64,000 nucleotides of DNA from Pseudomonas entomophila L48 (GTDB taxonomy: Bacteria; Pseudomonadota; Gammaproteobacteria; Pseudomonadales; Pseudomonadaceae), in assembly GCF_000026105.1 (NCBI RefSeq), contig NC_008027.1, positions 5,104,501-5,168,500 of the forward strand. Direction: 5' to 3'. This document shows, piece by piece, positions 56,706-64,000 of the stretch (the stretch's first letter is position 1; each line of letters begins with the position of its first letter). Made by a program: the position numbers and the translations under genes. The notes below the pieces were generated by a model. That model was not told the origin of the DNA. It did not search any database and saw nothing but the letters and a program-made list of their open reading frames with translations.

Positions 56706-58463
56706 ATGCGCCGCCTGTTTTTCCTGCTGTTCCTGCTGCTGGCCAGCCCCGCCTTCGCCACGGGCCTGCTCGACAACCGCCCCAGCGCCACCCTCGGCGC
56801 CGCCTCCAACAGCGCCGATTTCCTGCCGGTGCACGAGGCCTTCAAGCTCAGCCTGGTCCAGGCCGACGCGCACAGCATCAAGCTGCGCTTCGTCGCCACC
56901 GACGGCTACTACCTTTACCGCCACCGCTTCCAGTTCCGCAGCGAACCCGCGGACATCAAGCTGGGCACGCCGGACATCCCCAAGGGCGAGGCCAAGCACG
57001 ACGAATTCTTCGGTGACGTCGAGGTATACCACGGCGTGCTCGACATCGAGGTGCCGCGCAACGACCCGCGTGCCTTCACCCTGCTGGTGGGCTACCAGGG
57101 CTGCGCCGACAAGGGCCTGTGCTACCCACCGGAAACCGAACGGCTGAGCATCGACGGCGAGGGCGCCCCGCAGCCAGTGACCGATGAACAGGGCTGGACC
57201 TGGAAATCCCTGCTGCTGTTCTTCCTCGCCGGGGTCGGCCTGACCTTCACCCCGTGCGTGCTGCCCATGCTGCCGATCCTCTCCGGCGTGGTGTTGCGCG
57301 GCCAGGTCGGCGGCCTGCGCGGGCTGTCGCTGTCGCTGGCCTACGTATTGCCGATGGCGGCCAGCTTTGCCGTGCTGGGCGCGCTGATGGGCCTGTTCGG
57401 TGCCGGGCTGAACCTGCAGGCGCGCCTGCAATCGGCCTGGGTGCTGGTGCCGTTCGCGGCGTTCTTCGTGTTGTTCGCCCTGGCCATGTTCGGGTTGTTC
57501 GACCTCAAGCTGCCGCACGCCCTGAGCAGCCGCCTGGACAACCTTGCCCATCGCACGAAGGGCGGCTCGCTGCTGGGGGCCGCGGTGCTGGGCGTGCTGT
57601 CCAGCCTGCTGGTTTCTCCTTGCGTCTCCGCGCCCCTGGCAGGGGCTCTGCTGTACATCAGTGCCAGCGGCGATGCCCTTGGCGGTGCACTCAAGCTGTT
57701 CGCCCTGGGCTTGGGCATGGGCGCCCCGCTGTTGCTGATAGCCACCGGTGGCGCGGCTTGGCTGCCGAAGAGCGGCCCCTGGATGAACACAGTGAAGAAC
57801 GCCATTGGCGTACTGCTGCTGGGCCTGACAATCGGCCTGCTCAGCCGCGTGCTGCCGGGGCCGATGACGCTGCTGCTGGTTGGCCTGCTGGCCGGCGGCG
57901 TGGCGCTGTTCCTCGGCGCCCTGGAGTTCGTGGTCAAGACCCCGCGCCAACGCTTGGCGCAACTGCTCGGCCTGGCCCTGCTGGTGTACGCCCTGGCGTG
58001 CGGATACGGCGCCTTGAGCGGCCAGGGCGATCCGCTGCGACCACTCCCGAAACCGGTCGCCGCCGGCACGCCAGCGGCGGCCAAGGCCGAGGCCTGGCAG
58101 ACAGTCACGACACCCGCGGCCCTCGACGCCGCCCTGGCCGAGGCCAAGGCCGCCGGCCAGGCGGTGCTGCTGGACTGGTACGCCGACTGGTGCATCAGTT
58201 GCAAGGTGATCGAGCACGAAGTGCTCAACGCCGAGCCGGTAAGGGCGCAACTGGGCACCTTCCGCCTGCTGCGCTTCGACATCACCGAAAGCAACGCCGA
58301 GCAGCGCGCCCTGCTCGACCGCCACCGCCTGTTCGGCCCGCCCGCGCTGATGTTCTTTGCACCGAACGGCAGCGAACTGACCACTGATCGGGTCATTGGC
58401 GAGATAAACGCCGGCGATTTCGCCCAGGTTCTGGCGCGCGTGCGCGGCCAACTCGGTCTATAA
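56706..58463 (+). CDS. dsbD: Thiol:disulfide interchange protein DsbD
   Basis: 585 residues. It passes electrons from cytosolic thioredoxin to periplasmic DsbC/DsbG and cytochrome maturation. Signal peptide MRRLFFLLFLLLASPAFA, N-terminal alpha domain with the Cys pair in GYQGCADKGLCYPP, eight membrane helices with Cys in FTPCVLPM and LVSPCVSAPL, and a C-terminal thioredoxin-like domain with WCISCK. All six redox cysteines are present. ATG 56706 starts the signal peptide; the frame is open to 56622. Confidence 0.96.
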   Translation: MRRLFFLLFLLLASPAFATGLLDNRPSATLGAASNSADFLPVHEAFKLSLVQADAHSIKLRFVATDGYYLYRHRFQFRSEPADIKLGTPDIPKGEAKHDEFFGDVEVYHGVLDIEVPRNDPRAFTLLVGYQGCADKGLCYPPETERLSIDGEGAPQPVTDEQGWTWKSLLLFFLAGVGLTFTPCVLPMLPILSGVVLRGQVGGLRGLSLSLAYVLPMAASFAVLGALMGLFGAGLNLQARLQSAWVLVPFAAFFVLFALAMFGLFDLKLPHALSSRLDNLAHRTKGGSLLGAAVLGVLSSLLVSPCVSAPLAGALLYISASGDALGGALKLFALGLGMGAPLLLIATGGAAWLPKSGPWMNTVKNAIGVLLLGLTIGLLSRVLPGPMTLLLVGLLAGGVALFLGALEFVVKTPRQRLAQLLGLALLVYALACGYGALSGQGDPLRPLPKPVAAGTPAAAKAEAWQTVTTPAALDAALAEAKAAGQAVLLDWYADWCISCKVIEHEVLNAEPVRAQLGTFRLLRFDITESNAEQRALLDRHRLFGPPALMFFAPNGSELTTDRVIGEINAGDFAQVLARVRGQLGL

Positions 58464-58640
58464 CTCCCTGCGGGCTGTGAAAAATCTCGCTACAAGTGAC
58501 CAGAGTTAATCATCTGGTCACATACTTTGCGCGAACCTCGGACATCGTGCCGGCTATTGCCGGGAACTGGACACCCACCGCCGGTTACGGCATAGTCGCC
58601 GCGCTATGTCGAATTGCCCTACAAAACCAAGGAATCGCAG

Positions 58641-59093
58641 ATGGCAACCCTACTGGTGCTGCACGGCCCCAACCTGAACCTGCTCGGGACCCGCGAACCG
58701 GGTCACTACGGCGCCGCCACCCTGGCGCAGATCAATCAGGACCTGGAGCAGCGCGCCCGCGCCGCCGGCCACCATCTGCAATACCTGCAGAGCAATGCCG
58801 AGTACGAATTGATCGACCGTATCCATGCCGCGCGCAACGAAGGCGTGGACTTCATCCTGATCAATCCGGCCGCTTTCACCCACACCAGCGTCGCATTACG
58901 TGACGCATTGCTTGCGGTGAGCATCCCATTCATCGAAGTGCACCTCTCCAACGTGCACAAGCGTGAACCGTTCCGTCACCACTCCTACTTCTCCGATGTC
59001 GCGGTAGGCGTGATCTGCGGCCTCGGCGCCACCGGTTACCGGTTGGCCCTGGAGTCGGCGCTGGAACACCTGGCTGCCAACGCACAGCCCTGA
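58641..59093 (+). CDS. aroQ: Type II 3-dehydroquinate dehydratase
   Basis: 150 residues. It converts 3-dehydroquinate to 3-dehydroshikimate in the shikimate pathway. Active-site motifs: [19 protein letters not shown], the loop [28 protein letters not shown] and [19 protein letters not shown]. The 177-base leader after dsbD probably contains its promoter. It precedes accB-accC, the usual Pseudomonas order. ATG 58641 has AAGGAA upstream. Confidence 0.96.
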   Translation: MATLLVLHGPNLNLLGTREPGHYGAATLAQINQDLEQRARAAGHHLQYLQSNAEYELIDRIHAARNEGVDFILINPAAFTHTSVALRDALLAVSIPFIEVHLSNVHKREPFRHHSYFSDVAVGVICGLGATGYRLALESALEHLAANAQP

Positions 59094-59191
59094 TGACACA
59101 AGGTCTTGGCCCACGGGCCGAGGCTCAGAAGAAACGTTTTCGACACGTTTTCAAATTAAGTCCCCGACCGAACCTTGGGAGTTGATGATTA

Positions 59192-59659
59192 ATGGATATC
59201 CGTAAAGTCAAGAAGCTGATCGAACTGCTGGAAGAATCTGGCATCGACGAACTGGAGATCAAGGAAGGCGAAGAGTCCGTTCGCATCAGCCGTCACAGCA
59301 AGACCCCGGCCGGCGCCCAGTACTTCGCCGCCCCGGCGCCGATGGCCGCTCCTGTCGCCGCCGCTGCCCCGGTTGCCGCTGCCGCCCCGGCCGCTGAAGC
59401 CGCTGCCGCCGCGCCCGCCCTGAGAGGCACCGTGGTTCGCTCGCCGATGGTCGGCACCTTCTACCGCAAGCCTTCGCCCACTTCGTCGAACTACGCTGAA
59501 GTCGGCCAGACCGTGAAGAAGGGCGACACCCTGTGCATCGTCGAAGCCATGAAGATGATGAACCACATCGAAGCCGAGCTCAGCGGTGTGATCGACGCCA
59601 TCCTGGTGGAAGACGGCCAGCCGGTTGAGTTCGACCAGCCGCTGTTCACCATCGTTTGA
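59192..59659 (+). CDS. accB: Biotin carboxyl carrier protein of acetyl-CoA carboxylase
   Basis: 155 residues. It carries biotin for malonyl-CoA synthesis, the first step of fatty acid synthesis. An N-terminal helical region ([20 protein letters not shown]) is joined by an Ala/Pro-rich hinge (about 45-80) to the biotinyl domain. The biotin lysine is in [15 protein letters not shown], and the thumb is present before it. Co-transcribed with accC, which starts 17 bases after. Confidence 0.97.
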   Translation: MDIRKVKKLIELLEESGIDELEIKEGEESVRISRHSKTPAGAQYFAAPAPMAAPVAAAAPVAAAAPAAEAAAAAPALRGTVVRSPMVGTFYRKPSPTSSNYAEVGQTVKKGDTLCIVEAMKMMNHIEAELSGVIDAILVEDGQPVEFDQPLFTIV

Positions 59660-59676
59660 TTCGCGGAGAACCAACG

Positions 59677-61032
59677 ATGTCTGGGAAGCTTGAAAAAGTC
59701 CTGATCGCCAACCGCGGGGAAATTGCCCTGCGGATCCTGCGTGCCTGCAAAGAGCTGGGCATCAAGACCGTCGCCGTGCACTCCACGGCCGACCGTGAAC
59801 TGATGCACCTGGGCCTGGCGGACGAGTCGGTCTGCATCGGCCCGGCATCGTCCAAGGAATCGTACCTGCACATCCCGGCGATCATCGCCGCCGCCGAAGT
59901 GACAGGCGCCACCGCTATCCACCCAGGCTACGGCTTCCTCGCGGAAAACGCCGACTTTGCCGAGCAGGTGGAAAAATCCGGCTTCGCCTTCATCGGCCCG
60001 AAAGCCGACACCATTCGCCTGATGGGCGACAAGGTCTCGGCCAAGGACGCAATGATCAAGTCGGGCGTGCCGACCGTACCAGGCTCCGACGGCCCGCTGC
60101 CGGAAGACGAAGAGGTTGCCCTGGCAATCGCGCGTGACGTCGGCTACCCGGTGATCATCAAGGCCGCCGGTGGCGGTGGTGGTCGCGGCATGCGCGTGGT
60201 GCACAAGGAAGAAGACCTGATCGAGTCGGCCAAGCTGACCCGTACCGAAGCCGGTGCCGCCTTCGGCAACCCGATGGTCTACCTCGAGAAGTTCCTGACC
60301 AACCCACGCCACGTGGAAGTGCAGGTACTGTCCGACGGCCAAGGCAACGCCGTGCACCTGGGCGACCGTGACTGCTCGCTGCAGCGCCGCCACCAGAAGG
60401 TGCTGGAAGAAGCCCCGGCCCCGGGCATCGACGAGAAGGCCCGCCAGGAAGTCTTCAAGCGTTGCGTCGACGCGTGCATCGAGATCGGCTACCGCGGTGC
60501 CGGCACCTTCGAGTTCCTGTACGAGAACGGCCGCTTCTACTTCATCGAGATGAACACCCGCGTCCAGGTCGAGCACCCGGTCTCGGAAATGGTCACCGGC
60601 ATCGACATCGTCAAGGAGATGCTGAGCATCGCCGCTGGCAACAAGCTGTCGTTCCGCCAGGAAGACGTGGTCATCCGTGGCCACTCGCTGGAGTGCCGGA
60701 TCAACGCCGAAGACCCGAAGAAGTTCATCCCGAGCCCAGGCAAGGTGAAGCACTTCCACGCCCCGGGCGGCAACGGCGTGCGCGTCGATTCGCACCTGTA
60801 CAGCGGCTACTCGGTTCCGCCGAACTACGATTCGTTGATCGGCAAGCTGATCACCTACGGCAAGGACCGCGACGAAGCCATGGCGCGCATGCGCAATGCC
60901 CTGGACGAGATCGTCGTCGACGGCATCAAGACCAACATCCCGCTGCACCGCGACCTGGTGCGTGATGAAGGTTTCTGCAAAGGCGGCGTCAACATCCACT
61001 ACCTCGAGCACAAACTGGCCAACCAGGAGTGA
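59677..61032 (+). CDS. accC: Biotin carboxylase subunit of acetyl-CoA carboxylase
   Basis: 451 residues. It carboxylates the biotin on AccB using ATP and bicarbonate. ATP-grasp features: [18 protein letters not shown], the glycine loop [35 protein letters not shown] and [20 protein letters not shown] 59677, with GCGGAGAA just upstream, is preferred to a TTG seven codons earlier. A strong terminator follows. Confidence 0.97.
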   Translation: MSGKLEKVLIANRGEIALRILRACKELGIKTVAVHSTADRELMHLGLADESVCIGPASSKESYLHIPAIIAAAEVTGATAIHPGYGFLAENADFAEQVEKSGFAFIGPKADTIRLMGDKVSAKDAMIKSGVPTVPGSDGPLPEDEEVALAIARDVGYPVIIKAAGGGGGRGMRVVHKEEDLIESAKLTRTEAGAAFGNPMVYLEKFLTNPRHVEVQVLSDGQGNAVHLGDRDCSLQRRHQKVLEEAPAPGIDEKARQEVFKRCVDACIEIGYRGAGTFEFLYENGRFYFIEMNTRVQVEHPVSEMVTGIDIVKEMLSIAAGNKLSFRQEDVVIRGHSLECRINAEDPKKFIPSPGKVKHFHAPGGNGVRVDSHLYSGYSVPPNYDSLIGKLITYGKDRDEAMARMRNALDEIVVDGIKTNIPLHRDLVRDEGFCKGGVNIHYLEHKLANQE

Positions 61033-61048
61033 TCGCGTTAGCGTGATG

Positions 61049-61079
61049 AAAAAACCCCGGCCCCGTGCCGGGGTTTTTT
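61049..61079 (+). terminator. Rho-independent terminator after accC
   Basis: AAAAAACCCCGGC-CCCGT-GCCGGGGTTTTTT: a 13-bp stem including the A-run/T-run, ending in six Ts. The A-rich 5' side makes it potentially bidirectional. Confidence 0.95.
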
Positions 61080-61108
61080 ATTGCCCTTCAGAAGGCTTTC
61101 CCGGTCGC

Positions 61109-61225
61109 TGTGGGAGCGGCCTTGTGTCGCGAAAGGGCTGCAAAGCAGCCCCGGCAAGCCATGCATCGACTTTGAAATCCTGGGGCTGCTCCGCAGCCCT
61201 TTCGCGACACAAGGCCGCTCCCACA
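61109..61225. repeat. REP pair, family C
   Basis: TGTGGGAGCGGCCTTGTGTC and GACACAAGGCCGCTCCCACA with inner GGGCTGCAAAGCAGCCC and GGGGCTGCTCCGCAGCCC hairpins. The outer arms are the same sequence as those around the transposase. Confidence 0.92.
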
Positions 61226-61340
61226 TGGCGTGCGGCATCTTCAGCCCCACCGTTCTCTACAAACCCCCCGCACTCGAGTAAACTGGCGGCCTTTCGCGCA
61301 GCCTCGGGCTGCCCCTGTCGATTTACCAAAGGTGCCCGCC

Positions 61341-62219
61341 ATGCCCTGGCTGCAAGTACGCCTGGCCATCAGCCCGGAACAAGCCGAAACCTACGAAGAC
61401 GCCCTGCTCGAAGTGGGCGCCGTCTCGGTGACGTTCATGGACGCCGAAGACCAGCCGATCTTCGAACCCGACCTCAACACCACCCCGCTGTGGTCGCACA
61501 CGCACCTACTGGCGCTGTTCGAGGCCGATACCCAGCCTGAAGCGGTGTTCGCCCACCTGCAGTTGCTGACCGGCCACGACCTGCCCGAACACCAGGCCGA
61601 AGTGATCGAGGACCAGGATTGGGAACGCAGCTGGATGGACAACTTCCAGCCCATGCGCTTCGGCCAGCGCCTGTGGATCGTACCGAGCTGGCACGAGGCA
61701 CCGGAGAAGGACGCGGTCAACCTGCTGCTCGACCCGGGCCTGGCCTTCGGCACCGGCACCCACCCGACCACCGCGCTGTGCCTGGAATGGCTCGATGGCC
61801 AGCAGCTCGAAGGCACACAAGTGCTGGACTTCGGCTGCGGCTCGGGCATCCTCGCCATTGCCGCGCTGCTGCTCGGCGCCCGTGAAGCGGTCGGCACCGA
61901 CATCGACGTACAGGCCCTGGAGGCCTCGCGTGACAACGCCCAGCGCAACGGTATCGCCGACGACCTGTTCGCCCTGTACCTGCCCGAGCACATGCCGGCG
62001 ATGCAGGCCGACGTGCTGGTCGCCAACATCCTGGCCGGCCCGCTCGTGTCGCTGGCGCCGCAACTGTCCGGCCTGGTCCGCCCCGGTGGCCTGCTGGCGT
62101 TGTCGGGCATCCTCGCCGAACAAGGTGAGGAAGTGGCCGCCGCCTATGCCGCCGACTTCGAGCTGGACCCGATCGTCGTTCGCGATGGCTGGGTACGCAT
62201 CAGTGGCCGCCGCCGCTAA
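61341..62219 (+). CDS. prmA: Ribosomal protein L11 methyltransferase
   Basis: 292 residues. It trimethylates ribosomal protein L11. An N-terminal substrate-recognition domain ([34 protein letters not shown]) is followed by a class I SAM domain: [42 protein letters not shown] and [15 protein letters not shown] 61341 starts the conserved protein; the open frame reaches back to 61230 without support. Confidence 0.96.
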
Positions 62220-62262
62220 GCGCGCCTAGACTCAACTCCTGCACAGCTCCCCGGATCGCCGC

Positions 62263-63591
62263 ATGACCGACAGTTTCGTCACCCAGTGCCCGCATTGCCA
62301 GACCAGCTTTCGCGTCACCCATCATCAGTTGAGCGTGGCCCGCGGCGTGGTGCGCTGCGGCAACTGCCTGCAGGTGTTCAATGCGGCGAAGCAGCTGCTG
62401 GAGCAGAACCGCACCGCCAGCGACCGGGGCAGCGCGGCGCCCGCCGAGCCTGCACCCGCTGCGCACCCGCTGCCCGTGGCACCGCCGGTCGCCGAACCTC
62501 CCGCAGCGGGCGAAGACGACTGGGCCGTGACCGCCGAGGAGCTGGACGCCCTCGACCTGGACTCGGAACTCGCGCGCCTGGAGCGTCGCAGCCCGGCCGA
62601 GCGCCAGGCGGCGATCACCGCTGGCACGCTACATGCCCGCCGTGACGACCAAGGCAGCGAGGAACCGGCAGACGAGCTGTTCGGCACCGCCACCGACGAC
62701 GACCTCGCCCCGACACCCGAGCGCGAAACGGCCCCAGTGCTGGTGGAACAGGCGCCACTTGAGCTGGAACCGGACATCGACGAACGCACCGAACCTACCC
62801 TGGGCACGACGGATCTCGACCTGGACGACGAGCCACCGGTACGCCACCAGGCGCTGGATGACGACCTCGACACGCCGAGCACGCCGCTCTCCACTCACGA
62901 TGAGCCGCTACCTGAAAAAGGCTTGTCCGCAGTGGACGATGAGGTGCGTGGCGAGCGCCTGTCGGCCCATGACGAAGACGAGCTGGACGATCACCCCGTC
63001 GAGCGCCTGGAACCCAGCCTGCTGGGCAAGCCCGAGCGCCCGAACAAGGAGCCGCTGGTCGATGTGGTCGACGACCCGTTGCAATTGGCCTGGGAAAAAC
63101 CTGCCCCCAACTGGGGCAAGCGCCTGCTGTGGGGCTTCCTGACCCTGCTGGCCGCTGGCCTGCTGGCATTCCAGTACGTCTGGTTCCATTTCGACGAGAT
63201 GGCCCGCCAGGACCAGTACCGCCCCTGGTTCCAGCAGCTGTGCCCGATGGTCGGCTGCCAGGTGCCGACCCGTGTCGACATCTCGCGAATCAAGAGCAGC
63301 AACCTGGTCGTACGCAGCCACCCAGACTTCAAGGGCGCGCTCATCGTCGACGCGATCATCTACAATCGCGCGCCCTTTGCCCAACCCTTCCCCCTGCTGG
63401 AGCTGCGCTTCGCCGACCTCAACGGCCAGCTGATCGCCAGCCGGCGCTTCAAGCCCAGCGAGTACCTGTCGGGTGAGCTGGCGGGCCGTGGCGAGATGCC
63501 CAGCCAGACGCCGATCCACATCGCCCTGGACATCCTCGACCCGGGGCCGAAGGCGGTGAACTACAGCCTGAGCTTCCGTTCGCCGGAGTAG
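62263..63591 (+). CDS. Zinc-ribbon, DUF3426 single-pass membrane protein
   Basis: 442 residues. The N-terminal zinc ribbon has four cysteines (C9, C12, C32, C35: TQCPHCQTSFRV and VRCGNCLQVF). A long acidic, Ala/Pro-rich linker (about 50-275) follows, then one membrane helix (about 288-309, LLWGFLTLLAAGLLAFQYVWF) and the DUF3426 domain (about 310-440). The zinc ribbon should face the cytosol and DUF3426 the periplasm. Function unknown; the position between prmA and dusB is conserved in Pseudomonas. Confidence 0.9.
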   Translation: MTDSFVTQCPHCQTSFRVTHHQLSVARGVVRCGNCLQVFNAAKQLLEQNRTASDRGSAAPAEPAPAAHPLPVAPPVAEPPAAGEDDWAVTAEELDALDLDSELARLERRSPAERQAAITAGTLHARRDDQGSEEPADELFGTATDDDLAPTPERETAPVLVEQAPLELEPDIDERTEPTLGTTDLDLDDEPPVRHQALDDDLDTPSTPLSTHDEPLPEKGLSAVDDEVRGERLSAHDEDELDDHPVERLEPSLLGKPERPNKEPLVDVVDDPLQLAWEKPAPNWGKRLLWGFLTLLAAGLLAFQYVWFHFDEMARQDQYRPWFQQLCPMVGCQVPTRVDISRIKSSNLVVRSHPDFKGALIVDAIIYNRAPFAQPFPLLELRFADLNGQLIASRRFKPSEYLSGELAGRGEMPSQTPIHIALDILDPGPKAVNYSLSFRSPE

Positions 63592-63902
63592 CCGACGGAC
63601 GGCAAGGCCCCGGGTAACAACGCGCTCTGTAGGAGCGGCTTCAGCCGCGATGCGGGTATCACGCTGCCGAGCACCCGCTTCGCGGGTGATCGCGGCTGAA
63701 GCCGCTCCTACAGAGGTCGCGTCAGGCCAGTGGGGCCCCGGATGCGCATGAGCGGCTGAAAACCCAGGCCCACGCCCTCGTGTCATAACGCCGCAACTGT
63801 TCAGATTTTATCCAGATTCATCTTTATCCGGTCATCGAGAGCGGGTATCATGCCATCCCTTTTTCGAACTCCAATGATTCGGCCCCACAACAGGGAACAC
63901 CT
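63592..63902. other. Intergenic region before dusB
   Basis: 311 bases: a family-B REP pair (63628-63712) and an AT-rich segment (63798-63830). A possible promoter is TTTATC (63823-63828) and TATCAT (63846-63851) with a 17-base spacer, 52 bases before dusB; the -35 match is weak. Confidence 0.45.
63628..63712. repeat. REP pair, family B
   Basis: TGTAGGAGCGGCTTCAGCCG and CGGCTGAAGCCGCTCCTACA arms, with inner CACCCGCTTCGCGGGTG. It follows the DUF3426 gene. Confidence 0.92.
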
Positions 63903-64000
63903 ATGTCGGCGGTACGCATCGGCCCATACACACTGCAGAACAACCTGATCCTCGCGCCCATGGCCGGGGTCACGGACCAGCCTTTCCGCACACTTTGCAA
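63903..64000 (+). CDS. dusB: tRNA-dihydrouridine synthase B, 5' part only
   Basis: The first 32 residues are present before the right edge: [20 protein letters not shown] and then [12 protein letters not shown]. This is the N-terminus of DusB, with the FMN-binding APMAGVTD motif of the Dus family. DusB reduces uridines in tRNA. In pseudomonads dusB is followed by fis, which would lie outside the window. Confidence 0.9.
   Translation, partial: MSAVRIGPYTLQNNLILAPMAGVTDQPFRTLC

Larger units (their letters stand above)
61033..61340. other. Intergenic region accC / prmA
   Basis: 308 bases containing the accC terminator (61049-61079) and a family-C REP pair (61109-61225). The remaining 115 bases should hold the prmA promoter; no clear hexamers were identified. 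AAAGGTG lies before the prmA ATG. Confidence 0.5.

Overview
The window is chromosomal DNA of a fluorescent pseudomonad, most likely of the Pseudomonas putida group. The evidence is high-GC coding sequence, gene orders I recognise from Pseudomonas (thiD-thiE-hemL; ybeZ-ybeY-corC-lnt; leuS-lptE-holA; lipA-lipB-ybeD-dacA-rlpA-mltB-rodA-mrdA-rlmH-rsfS-nadD-proA; speA ... gcbA-ctpL-dsbD-aroQ-accB-accC-prmA ... dusB), and many intergenic REP palindromes of the types common in P. putida. No rRNA, tRNA, CRISPR array, prophage or plasmid signature was found. Gene assignments rest on motif recognition and recalled family knowledge; no database search was run.

Layout. 0-1.7 kb: a membrane sensor kinase running off the left edge. 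1.9-4.7 kb: thiamine and tetrapyrrole genes. 4.9-9.7 kb: a Sel1 protein and the ybeZ-ybeY-corC-lnt operon, without the miaB gene that normally precedes it. 9.8-15.6 kb: an ElyC/YdcF-like protein, a small unknown gene and leuS-lptE-holA. 15.8 kb: arfA, which contains an intrinsic terminator inside its own reading frame. 16-18.4 kb: a lytic transglycosylase and ldcA. 18.5-30 kb: a long leftward run for lipoate synthesis, side-wall peptidoglycan elongation (dacA, rlpA, mltB, rodA, mrdA), ribosome maturation (rlmH, rsfS), NAD synthesis (nadD) and proline synthesis (proA). 30.3-37.2 kb: DNA repair glycosylase, a DedA-PAP2 fusion, a Lon-N/LrgB/LrgA operon, a MaoC hydratase, a MORN-repeat caspase-like lipoprotein and an NAD(P)-binding protein. 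37.3-47.3 kb: pbpC, a small membrane gene, a thioester alpha-2-macroglobulin, a MATE pump and a REP-associated transposase. 47.4-64 kb: speA, yciH, an acyltransferase-fold protein, a Nudix hydrolase, DUF2333, the diguanylate cyclase gcbA, a ctpL-like chemoreceptor with a good Pho box, dsbD, aroQ, accBC, prmA, a DUF3426 protein and the start of dusB.

Functional themes. Envelope biogenesis dominates: lipoprotein N-acylation (lnt), LPS export (lptE), peptidoglycan synthesis and turnover (mrdA, rodA, dacA, rlpA, mltB, the SltB-like protein, ldcA, pbpC), periplasmic defence (YfhM-type macroglobulin) and periplasmic reductant supply (dsbD). A second theme is translation: leuS, ybeY, rlmH, rsfS, arfA, yciH, prmA and dusB. 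Nearly every transcription-unit end carries a paired REP element, from at least three sequence families. The one transposase of the REP-associated type is enclosed by a 45-bp inverted pair of one family.

Most promising second looks: the arfA internal terminator, the MORN-C13 lipoprotein, the DedA-PAP2 fusion, the complete REP-transposase unit, the Pho box before the chemoreceptor, and the absence of miaB.
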